Source of the DNA: Methanobacterium sp.
Lineage (GTDB): Archaea; Methanobacteriota; Methanobacteria; Methanobacteriales; Methanobacteriaceae
Assembly: GCA_020854975.1 (NCBI GenBank)
Contig: JAHKLQ010000201.1
Location: forward strand, 1-7,103
Direction of reading: 5' to 3'
Length of the DNA stretch: 7,103 nt
Of this stretch, positions 1 through 5,107 are shown piece after piece. The first letter of the stretch is position 1. The number at the start of each line of letters is the position of its first letter. The notes below the pieces were generated by a model. That model was not told the origin of the DNA. It worked only from the letters and a program-made list of their open reading frames with translations, and did not search any database. The position numbers were made by a program, and so were the translations under genes.

Positions 1-53
1 AAACTTATTCTATGTGAAATAATTAAAATTTCCATCTATCTTTAATTCTTGCA

Positions 54-110
54 AACAGAGCACTCGGTATGATTTCATTATATTAATCATTGCAAACCGA
101 GCAGTCGGTA
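54..110. promoter_or_regulatory. Operator module 1: two 16-bp palindromic sites 41 bp apart
   Basis: Two imperfect palindromes occur at 54-69 (AACAGA-GCAC-TCGGTA) and 95-110 (AACCGA-GCAG-TCGGTA). Their starts are 41 bp apart, close to four DNA turns, so both would face the same side of the helix. The 25-bp spacer keeps an ATGAT...ATCAT frame (69-73 and 86-90) that is shared with the two modules upstream of the alcohol dehydrogenase. The second site ends 2 bp before a TATA box, so a bound protein would cover the TFB recognition element. A 6-4-6 palindrome of this kind is typical of TetR-family dimers. The role as operators is inferred; the repeats and spacing are seen directly. Confidence 0.75.
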
Positions 111-112
111 TG

Positions 113-120
113 TTTATATA
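113..120 (+). promoter_or_regulatory. Archaeal TATA box of the pseudogene/transporter transcript
   Basis: TTTATATA lies directly after operator module 1, in the same position relative to the operators as the box at 1380-1387 before the alcohol dehydrogenase. Transcription would be expected to start roughly 22-27 bases downstream, near 142-147. No better TATA box is seen between here and the transporter start, so this is probably the promoter of the transporter too. Confidence 0.65.
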
Positions 121-175
121 TGAGAACTTCTAACTAGCTTTTATAGAATTAGTTGAAGGTAAGGAGGGGAAAAAG

Positions 176-422
176 ATAGAATGTACTAACAATGTCAAAA
201 GTAGGATCAATAGAAGAGCTAAGATGAAAATAAAGCAAAAACAAGTCCCAAAGATCCTATTATTAAGACAGCCCGGGTAAATTGTATTCCAAATTTCCAT
301 AACTTATGGAAAGGAACTCAAACGGACTACTTAAAATGATCTTTGGATACAAAATGAAGATAGAAAACTAAATAGAAAACAAAGAACTTAAAGATTTCAA
401 ATCAGGTGATAGAGTAATTTGA
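176..422 (+). pseudogene. Decayed N-terminal fragment of a secondary alcohol dehydrogenase
   Basis: This stretch aligns with the first ~82 codons of the intact dehydrogenase at 1568. The clearest part is 336-419, which matches codons 55-82 without a gap. It reads M-I-F-G at the start and D-F-K-S-G-D-R-V-I at the end, against M-I-L-G and D-F-K-P-G-D-R-V-I in the intact gene. Earlier pieces match VG.IE..R (from 201), D-x-I-I-K (from 253) and H-x-x-W-x-G (from 298). The copy is dead: the start codon is lost (ATA near 176), there is a 9-base deletion after 200, several indels, a 1-base loss before 336, stops at 225, 369 and 420, and nothing recognisable after 422. It keeps an upstream Shine-Dalgarno-like GGAGG at 163-167 and the same operator/TATA arrangement as the live gene. 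It now forms the leader of the transporter gene. Confidence 0.82.
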
Positions 423-468
423 AGTTTTAATGGTAAAACCCAAATAATTCAAAGAGGGAGGAATGAAA

Positions 469-1065
469 ATGGTTGAAGAAAAAATTGCAACAATAACCAT
501 TGATGGAAAAAAGCTTTTAGAACATACTCCATCAAATCCAGCCCCATTAGGATTGGTTGCCACTGGACTAACATTAGTTCTACTAAGTTTCACTTACACT
601 GGATTTTTCCCCGTAAATAGCATGATATTAGCTATGGTACTGGCTTTTGGTGGAACTGGATGCCTAATTGTTGGTGTAATGGAAAACAGTAATGGAAATA
701 CTTTCGGTACACTCGCATTTGGTGCATTTGGAGGTTTCTGGTTTTCATTTGCAATATTATCTATATTACCACAATTAAATCTGGCATCTGCAGCTAATCC
801 AGCATCACTCACAGCATATTTGTTTATGTGGGGTATCTGGTCTGCAGTAATGTTTATAATAACACTTAAAATAAGTCGTGGATTACAGGCAATATTCCTT
901 TTAATAACCCTACTGTTCTTCATATTAGGAACAGGTGCACTAACCGGAAGTAGTATCATAAACATAATCGGCGGCTACTTAGGGATAATTGTTGGATTAT
1001 TAGCAATGTACGAGGGATTAGCACAAGTTGTAAATGAAATATGTGAAATGAATCTACCAACTTAG
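469..1065 (+). CDS. GPR1/FUN34/YaaH (SatP-type) acetate transporter family protein
   Basis: This is a small integral membrane protein of about 198 residues with six hydrophobic segments, as expected for the AceTr/GPR1-FUN34-YaaH family (E. coli SatP is about 190 residues). The family signature NPAPLGL is at residues 23-29. The later GNTFG, GGFWFSF and GG.LGI..G..A.YE..AQVVNE stretches also match SatP. Members carry acetate, and some carry succinate, across the membrane. In an alcohol-oxidising methanogen it could import acetate as a carbon source or export it, but direction and substrate are inferred. The start at 469 is chosen because GGAGG (457-461) lies 7 bases before it; an ATG at 463 is only 1 base from that motif and would add two residues. 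It is preceded by the adh pseudogene and the operator-controlled promoter, with no other clear promoter of its own. Confidence 0.9.
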   Translation: MVEEKIATITIDGKKLLEHTPSNPAPLGLVATGLTLVLLSFTYTGFFPVNSMILAMVLAFGGTGCLIVGVMENSNGNTFGTLAFGAFGGFWFSFAILSILPQLNLASAANPASLTAYLFMWGIWSAVMFIITLKISRGLQAIFLLITLLFFILGTGALTGSSIINIIGGYLGIIVGLLAMYEGLAQVVNEICEMNLPT

Positions 1066-1081
1066 AACATACGCACAAATG

Positions 1082-1161
1082 ATCATGTCAATTACCGCCT
1101 CCGAAAAACTATGACATGATGGTGATTCGGGAGTATTTACTTCCGTTATCATCTTTTTCGG
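1082..1161 (+). terminator. Structured terminator region after the transporter, with competing hairpins
   Basis: The core is a hairpin at 1118-1153: GATGGTGA and CGGGAGT pair with ACTTCCG and TTATCATC across a 4-base loop, with a 2-base bulge, and TTTTT (1154-1158) follows. Three of the pairs are G-U in the plus-strand RNA, so the structure favours this direction. This looks like an intrinsic terminator for the transporter transcript. Two other pairings are possible. ATCATGTCA (1082-1090) pairs with TGACATGAT (1112-1120), overlapping the hairpin base by three bases. CCGAAAAA (1101-1108) pairs with TTTTTCGG (1154-1161), sequestering the U-tract. Confidence 0.55.
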
Positions 1162-1200
1162 TGATTTAAAGATTTGATAATAGCTTATTCCTGAACAAAA

Positions 1201-1223
1201 AGAACAATAAAATTTATTGTTCT
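1201..1223. repeat. Perfect 23-bp palindrome
   Basis: AGAACAATAAA and TTTATTGTTCT are exact reverse complements around a single central A. In RNA this is a pure A-U-rich hairpin with only one G-C-containing end per arm. It sits between the transporter terminator region and the dehydrogenase promoter. It could be a back-up terminator or a protein site; the sequence does not decide. Confidence 0.5.
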
Positions 1224-1303
1224 ATAAATGTTCTGACAATTAGTTAAATTTGGATAAAAAAGGTTTAAAAACTTATTTAAGCCAATTCCAACTGAATAAG
1301 CAA

Positions 1304-1313
1304 CATATATAAA
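1304..1313. promoter_or_regulatory. Possible extra TATA box upstream of operator module 2
   Basis: CATATATAAA precedes operator site 1321-1336 by 7 bases. On the plus strand it could place a start near 1338, inside operator module 2. It also reads as TTTATATATG on the minus strand, but no minus-strand gene lies to its left, so a plus-strand role, if any, is likelier. This is weaker than the box at 1380-1387. Confidence 0.25.
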
Positions 1314-1320
1314 CACTACA

Positions 1321-1377
1321 TACAGATGAGTCGGTATGATCTAACAAGATTAATCATGCCAAACAGAACATTCGGTA
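1321..1377. promoter_or_regulatory. Operator module 2: paired palindromic sites of the adh promoter
   Basis: The sites are 1321-1336 (TACAGA-TGAG-TCGGTA) and 1362-1377 (AACAGA-ACAT-TCGGTA), again 41 bp apart, with the spacer TGATCTAACAAGATTAATCA shared with module 3. The second site ends 2 bp before the TTTATATA box, so it overlaps the expected TFB-binding element. This would suit repression by occlusion. The likely protein is a TetR-family dimer (inferred). Confidence 0.75.
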
Positions 1378-1379
1378 TG

Positions 1380-1387
1380 TTTATATA
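1380..1387 (+). promoter_or_regulatory. TATA box of the alcohol dehydrogenase gene
   Basis: TTTATATA follows operator module 2 by 2 bp. The flanking GTATG-box-TGAG is identical to that before the pseudogene/transporter. The predicted transcript start is near 1408-1414, which leaves a leader of about 155 bases holding three more operator sites. Confidence 0.65.
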
Positions 1388-1422
1388 TGAGGACCAATAT
1401 TAGAATATACAACAGCATACCA

Positions 1423-1438
1423 GACAGATGAGTCTGTC
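1423..1438. promoter_or_regulatory. Single operator site with perfect symmetry
   Basis: GACAGA-TGAG-TCTGTC is the only one of the seven sites with perfectly matching arms. It starts 18 bp before the next site (1441-1456). Where the two meet, TCTGTCTAGACAGA (1433-1446) is itself a perfect 14-bp palindrome, so a dimer could also bind across the junction. It lies just downstream of the expected transcript start. Confidence 0.65.
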
Positions 1439-1440
1439 TA

Positions 1441-1497
1441 GACAGATAAGTCTGTATGATCTAACAAGATTAATCATACCAAACAGACTCATCGGTA
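1441..1497. promoter_or_regulatory. Operator module 3: duplicate of module 2 lacking a TATA box
   Basis: The sites are 1441-1456 (GACAGA-TAAG-TCTGTA) and 1482-1497 (AACAGA-CTCA-TCGGTA), with the same 41-bp phasing and an almost identical spacer to module 2. It is a direct repeat exactly 120 bp downstream of module 2. Where module 2 is followed by TTTATATA, this copy has TTAGGTAA, so its core promoter appears lost. The sites would lie in the transcribed leader of the dehydrogenase mRNA. Confidence 0.72.
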
Positions 1498-1567
1498 TGT
1501 TAGGTAAGAAGGAACAATACCCCATAGTTGGTAAATCCCAAGAATATAAAAACCAAGAGGTGAAAAA

Positions 1568-2638
1568 ATGAAAGGATTTGCAATGTTAAAAATCGGTGAA
1601 GTAGGATGGATAGAAAAAGATAGACCAAAATGCGGACCAAGAGATGCTATTGTACGACCAACAGCATTAGCCCCCTGTACTTCTGATGTCCACACAGTTT
1701 GGGAAGGAGCAATAGGTGACAGACACAACATGATTTTAGGACACGAAGCTGTAGGTATAGTAGATGAAGTGGGAAGCGAAGTCAAAGACTTCAAACCTGG
1801 TGACAGGGTAATTGTACCTGCTATAACTCCTGACTGGGATTCAGAAGCATGTCAACGTGGTTTTCCATCACAAACCGGAGGTGCCTGTGGAGGATGGAAA
1901 TACTCCAATTTCAAAGATGGTGTATTTGGTGAATATTTCCATGTTAACCTGGCAGACAACAACCTAGCAATTTTACCAGAAGGAATGTCCCAAGAAGCAG
2001 CAGTTATGATCGTCGACATGTTAAGTACCGGATTCATGGGTGCTGAAAACGCTGCAATAGAACTAGGAGCCACTGTAGCCGTACTGGGTATTGGAGCAGT
2101 TGGACTCAGTGCTATAGCCGGTGCAAAACTAAAAGGTGCTGGAAGGATATTCGCAGTTGGAACCCGACCAATATCAGTTGAAGTAGCCAAACAATATGGT
2201 GCAACCGATATAGTTAGTTACAAAGACGGAGACACCGCAGATCAAATTCTGGAAAAAACCAATGGGGAAGGTGTTGACGCTGTAGTAGTAGCTGGTGGTC
2301 ACTCTGAAATTTTATTAGACGCATTCAAAATGGCCAAAGCAGGATCCAAAATTGCTAACATAAACTACTTCGGTAAAGGACAAGGTGAAAAAGACACCGT
2401 ACCAATACCCCGTGTAGATTGGGGATTCGGTATGGCCGACAAAGACTTAATTACCGGACTATGTCCTGGTGGAAGGACCAGAATGGAAAGACTGGCAGAC
2501 CTTGTGACTTATGAACGTGTAGACCCAACATTAATGGTTACTCACACATTCAAAGGCTTCGATAAAATTGAAGAAGCTCTTCTCTTAATGAGAGAAAAAC
2601 CACGAGACTTAATCAAACCAGTCGTCCTGTTAGAATAA
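1568..2638 (+). CDS. adh: NADP-dependent zinc-containing secondary alcohol dehydrogenase
   Basis: This 356-residue cytoplasmic medium-chain dehydrogenase oxidises secondary alcohols such as 2-propanol to ketones (and some primary alcohols) with NADP. It closely matches the Thermoanaerobacter brockii/Clostridium beijerinckii type, which has about 352 residues. The catalytic zinc ligands are Cys37, His59 and Asp150, with Glu60 next to His59, at the same positions as in that family. The nucleotide fold has GIGAVG at 174-179. The NADP-selecting residues are Gly198-Thr199-Arg200 and Tyr218; the family usually has Gly-Ser-Arg-Tyr, so this is a conservative Ser-to-Thr change. The structural-zinc cysteine cluster of horse-liver-type enzymes is absent, as expected for this type. 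GAGGTG at 1557-1562 supports the ATG at 1568. It is followed by F420:NADP oxidoreductase, the natural acceptor for its NADPH, and is controlled by an operator-rich promoter. Confidence 0.95.
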   Translation: MKGFAMLKIGEVGWIEKDRPKCGPRDAIVRPTALAPCTSDVHTVWEGAIGDRHNMILGHEAVGIVDEVGSEVKDFKPGDRVIVPAITPDWDSEACQRGFPSQTGGACGGWKYSNFKDGVFGEYFHVNLADNNLAILPEGMSQEAAVMIVDMLSTGFMGAENAAIELGATVAVLGIGAVGLSAIAGAKLKGAGRIFAVGTRPISVEVAKQYGATDIVSYKDGDTADQILEKTNGEGVDAVVVAGGHSEILLDAFKMAKAGSKIANINYFGKGQGEKDTVPIPRVDWGFGMADKDLITGLCPGGRTRMERLADLVTYERVDPTLMVTHTFKGFDKIEEALLLMREKPRDLIKPVVLLE

Positions 2639-2653
2639 TTAATATCAATTCCA

Positions 2654-2666
2654 TTTTTTTATTTTT
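2654..2666 (+). terminator. T-rich terminator after adh
   Basis: TTTTTTT-A-TTTTT begins 16 bases after the adh stop without a stable stem, the usual form of archaeal termination signals. A very similar AATATCAATT...T-run follows nadX. Termination here would be partial or complete, so the reductase gene may be read partly from its own weak promoter (TTTTAAAATA, about 2663-2672). Confidence 0.5.
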
Positions 2667-2674
2667 AAAATAAC

Positions 2675-2713
2675 TTAAAGGGAGTTAAAATGGAAATTTA
2701 AAGGGAGTTAAAA
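2675..2713 (+). repeat. 23-bp tandem duplication carrying two Shine-Dalgarno-like motifs
   Basis: TTAAAGGGAGTTAAAA occurs at 2675-2690 and again at 2698-2713, with a 23-bp period. The first copy has GGGAG followed by ATG GAA ATT TAA at 2690-2701, a possible four-codon upstream reading frame (M-E-I-stop). The second copy runs into the real GAGGTG (2714-2719) of the reductase gene. Confidence 0.6.
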
Positions 2714-2726
2714 GAGGTGTGACGAA

Positions 2727-3392
2727 ATGAAAATAGCTATAATTGGTGGAACTGGCGGACAGGGATTAGGAATCGCAATACGATTCATACAAGCCGGAGA
2801 AGATGTTATAATAGGATCAAGAACCATAGAAAAAGCCCAAACTGCAGTAGATAAAGTTAAAGACCTTTTAGGCGATGTGAAAAATGTTAAAGCTGCTGAA
2901 AATGCCGAAGCTGCAGAAGAAGGTGACCTATTAGTTTTAACCGTGCCATTAGCTGCTCAAAAATCAACGTTAATATCAATCAAAGAAGGAGCCAAAGGAA
3001 AAACATTATTAGATGCTACCGGACCCTTAGAATCAGCCATAGGAGGATCACCCATAGATTACATCGATTTATGGGAAGGTGCAGCAGCAGAAAGATCAGC
3101 AAAAATCTTGAAAGATACCCAAGTTATCTGTGCATTCAACAATGTCAGTTCAGCAGCCTTAATGAATTTTGAAGAACCAATTGACTGTGATTGCCTCATT
3201 TCAGGTGATAACGCAGACTCTAAAGCTATAGCTACCGAGTTAATCGAAAAAATCCCTGGAGTGAAAGTTGTTGACTGTGGACCATTAAAAAGAGCTAAAA
3301 TCATAGAAAAAATTACTCCACTCTTAATTGGGTTAAACATACGAAACAAAACCCAATTCGGAGGAATAAGAATCACAGGATTAGATAAATAA
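2727..3392 (+). CDS. fno: F420H2:NADP oxidoreductase (F420-dependent NADP reductase)
   Basis: This 221-residue cytoplasmic enzyme transfers hydride between NADP(H) and the deazaflavin F420. The N-terminal NADP fold begins KIAIIGGTGGQG, with Thr9 and the pair Ser31-Arg32 in the positions that hold the NADP 2'-phosphate in Archaeoglobus fulgidus Fno. The C-terminal GDNADSK, D.GPL and TPLL..LN..N stretches match the family. The length is ordinary (about 210-230). In most methanogens it makes NADPH for biosynthesis. Next to an NADP-dependent alcohol dehydrogenase it is expected to run toward F420H2, as described for alcohol-using Methanobacterium. The start is fixed by GAGGTG at 2714-2719, 7 bases upstream. 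The gene follows adh by 88 bases and precedes a broken SDR gene by 30 bases. The synonym npdG is also used. Confidence 0.93.
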   Translation: MKIAIIGGTGGQGLGIAIRFIQAGEDVIIGSRTIEKAQTAVDKVKDLLGDVKNVKAAENAEAAEEGDLLVLTVPLAAQKSTLISIKEGAKGKTLLDATGPLESAIGGSPIDYIDLWEGAAAERSAKILKDTQVICAFNNVSSAALMNFEEPIDCDCLISGDNADSKAIATELIEKIPGVKVVDCGPLKRAKIIEKITPLLIGLNIRNKTQFGGIRITGLDK

Positions 3393-3422
3393 CCCACTAT
3401 TAATACTGTAGGGGGTAACACA

Positions 3423-3909
3423 ATGAAATTGGAAAACAAGGTTGTGCTGGTTACCGGTGCAAGTCCAGGGATAAAAAATGAAATTGCTAGAGTCTTTGCA
3501 AAAGAAGGTGCATCTGTTGTGGTACTTGCCAAGAGGAAAGAAAACCTGGAAACTCTTGTCAATCAAATAAATTCTAATGGTGGAAAGGCCCTTGCTGTTA
3601 CTGGAAATGTTACACCCGAAGAAGATGTCCACACAGCTACCTCTGCGGCTATAAAAGAGTTTGGAAAACTGGATATAGTTATTAACAGTGTTGGAATAGC
3701 AGATATACTAGCTCCAGTTGCTGATATAGGGGAAGGTGTTTGGGAAATAGATCTTAAAGTTGATTTGACAGGAGCCATTTAAGAAAGCCTATAAAAGCAA
3801 AAAAAACCTATATTTCGCGGGGTACACCTTGAAAAGGAAAGGAATCCCACATGAAAGAGCCAAAGTAACCTATAACGCCAAAAAAATCCAATTCATTGAA
3901 TGCTTGTAA
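3423..3909 (+). pseudogene. Broken short-chain dehydrogenase/reductase (SDR)
   Basis: The open part (3423-3782, 119 residues, Shine-Dalgarno-like AGGGGGT before it) is the N-terminal half of a classical SDR fold. It has a VLVTGASPGI cofactor loop, a D/NV-type GNVT segment at ~61-64, and NSVG near 87-90 in place of the usual NNAG. The third glycine of TGxxxGxG is Lys (TGASPGIK), and the frame stops after DLTGAI, where the family normally goes on for over 100 residues. In the +1 frame, 3769-3906 stays open and reads A-Y-K-S-K-K, then L-K-R-K-G-I-P-H and A-K-V-T. I read these as the YxxxK active site and the following LRREL.PH..VT region of an SDR. About 30 codons, including the catalytic Ser, would be missing at the junction. 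No working enzyme is likely. The truncation is certain; assigning the frame-shifted tail to the SDR is inference. Confidence 0.72.
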
Positions 3910-3942
3910 CTGCCTAAAAGATCGGTTGCTATGGCTACCATT

Positions 3943-3994
3943 AATAGGGCATCTAATTCATTTTTCGCTCAAATGTATCACAGGGTGCCCTATT
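3943..3994. repeat. Inverted repeat in the sdr-nadA gap
   Basis: AATAGGGCA (3943-3951) and TGCCCTATT (3986-3994) are exact reverse complements, 34 bases apart. They lie in the 235-base non-coding gap between the SDR remnant and nadA. The long loop argues against an efficient terminator. The repeat could be a terminator relic, an end scar of a small mobile element or part of a small RNA. Apart from this and the nearby tandem repeat I see no gene in the gap. Confidence 0.45.
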
Positions 3995-4059
3995 CATCTT
4001 ATATTTTCCATCTTATGTTCCTAGGAAAATAAACTATTCAACCGGAATTATGTGAAAAA

Positions 4060-4113
4060 ATGGAACTAAATTCAGTTATGGAACTAAATTCAGTTATGGA
4101 ACTAAATTCAGTT
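4060..4113 (+). repeat. Three perfect tandem copies of an 18-bp unit upstream of nadA
   Basis: ATGGAACTAAATTCAGTT is present at 4060-4077, 4078-4095 and 4096-4113 without a mismatch. Each unit holds the small palindrome GAA-CTAAA-TTC. Because 18 is a multiple of three, the array also reads as a tiny frame, MELNSV three times then YLS and a stop at 4123-4125, though no good Shine-Dalgarno motif precedes it. The array ends 31 bases before the nadA start, so it lies in the promoter or leader. A control site for NAD synthesis is possible but unproven. Confidence 0.8.
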
Positions 4114-4144
4114 TATTTATCATGAGTTTTAAAGAGGGTTAGTC

Positions 4145-5107
4145 ATGTTGAATGATCTGCAGGAAATTGAGCGACTAAAAAAAGAAAAAAACGCAATAAT
4201 ATTAGCTCATAACTACCAAACCCGTGCTATACAGGAAATTGCAGATTTTACAGGAGACTCCCTTGAACTATGCATAAAAGTCTCAAAAATAAAAAAAGCA
4301 GACACTGTGGTTTTCTGTGGGGTAGATTTCATGGCTGAAACTGCAGCACTACTTAATCCTCATAAAAAAATATTAATACCCGATAGAAATGCAGAATGCC
4401 CAATGGCACACATGCTCACTGCAAAAGAAATTAAAAAGGCTAAAAATGCATATCCTGATGCCGCTGTGGTACTCTACATTAATACTACGGCCGAAGCTAA
4501 ATCCGAAGCAGACATTCTCTGTACTTCTGCCAATGCCGTTGAAGTGGTGAAAAGCCTCCCTCAGGAAAAAATACTTTTTGGACCAGACCAAAATCTGGCC
4601 TGGTATGTCTCCCAACAGACAAAAAAAGAAATCATCCCTCTCCCTGAACATGGACACTGTTATGTTCATAAAATGTTCAATTTAGGGGATTTATATTTTT
4701 TAAGTGAAAAAAACCTGGATGCAGAGATCCTGGTACATCCTGAGTGTGATCCAAGTGTACAAAAATTTGCCGATGTAGTGTTAAGTACGGGGGGTATGAT
4801 CCACCACGTGAATCAATCACTCCACAAAACATTTATTATTGCAACTGAGGTGGACATGACCACCCGTCTTGAACGTGAAAATCCAGATAAAACTTTCATC
4901 CCTGCATTAAATGAAGCAATCTGTGAGAATATGAAGTTGTACACCCTTGAAAAAGTTAAAACCTGTCTTTTGAATGAAGAATTCATTGTCGAACCTGATG
5001 AAAATATAAAAAGTGGTGCAAAAAGGGCCATTAAAAGGATGATGAATATTTCCAAAAATCAGAATATGATTGAATTAAATATAAAGGAGGCTATGGAAAA
5101 TGGATGA
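4145..5107 (+). CDS. nadA: Quinolinate synthase
   Basis: This 320-residue [4Fe-4S] enzyme condenses iminoaspartate with dihydroxyacetone phosphate to give quinolinate, the precursor of NAD. The first repeat holds AHNY (21-24) and the GDSLELC region. The cluster ligands are most likely Cys85 (AECPMAHM), Cys172 (HGHCYVH) and Cys260 (EAICENMK), one in each of the three family domains. HPEC (198-201), the STGGM stretch that follows and EVDMTTRLE are also typical. The length is normal for the family. GAGGG at 4134-4138 precedes the ATG at 4145. The last codons overlap nadX by 8 bases, so translation is probably coupled and the two enzymes act in sequence: NadX makes iminoaspartate and NadA uses it. 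The next enzyme, NadC, is not in the window. The promoter is unclear; a T/A-rich CTTATATTTT lies near 3999-4008. Confidence 0.95.
   Translation: MLNDLQEIERLKKEKNAIILAHNYQTRAIQEIADFTGDSLELCIKVSKIKKADTVVFCGVDFMAETAALLNPHKKILIPDRNAECPMAHMLTAKEIKKAKNAYPDAAVVLYINTTAEAKSEADILCTSANAVEVVKSLPQEKILFGPDQNLAWYVSQQTKKEIIPLPEHGHCYVHKMFNLGDLYFLSEKNLDAEILVHPECDPSVQKFADVVLSTGGMIHHVNQSLHKTFIIATEVDMTTRLERENPDKTFIPALNEAICENMKLYTLEKVKTCLLNEEFIVEPDENIKSGAKRAIKRMMNISKNQNMIELNIKEAMENG

Noticed and set aside
192..227. 11-codon frame MSKVGSIEELR in the transporter leader as a leader peptide
   Set aside because: It aligns with codons 6-19 of adh apart from a 9-base deletion, so it is part of the pseudogene and not a selected peptide.
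463..468. ATG at 463 as the transporter start
   Set aside because: Only 1 base separates it from GGAGG, too close for ribosome binding; the ATG at 469 has normal spacing.
402..965. Minus-strand reading frames opposite the transporter
   Set aside because: They are shadows of a clear transporter gene, with no Shine-Dalgarno motif and no recognisable protein.
54..1497. Repeated palindromic sequences as a CRISPR array
   Set aside because: Spacers between the sites are themselves conserved and the sites lie next to TATA boxes. Copies are few and unevenly placed, which fits operators and not CRISPR.
1489..2190. Minus-strand reading frames opposite adh
   Set aside because: They overlap a firmly identified enzyme gene and have biased, low-complexity translations.
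3059..3778. Minus-strand reading frames opposite fno and the SDR remnant
   Set aside because: They have no start signals or known motifs, while the plus strand has strong family matches.
3783..4040. Transposase remnant between the SDR and nadA
   Set aside because: No transposase motif could be recognised in any frame. The open +1 frame fits an SDR tail better.
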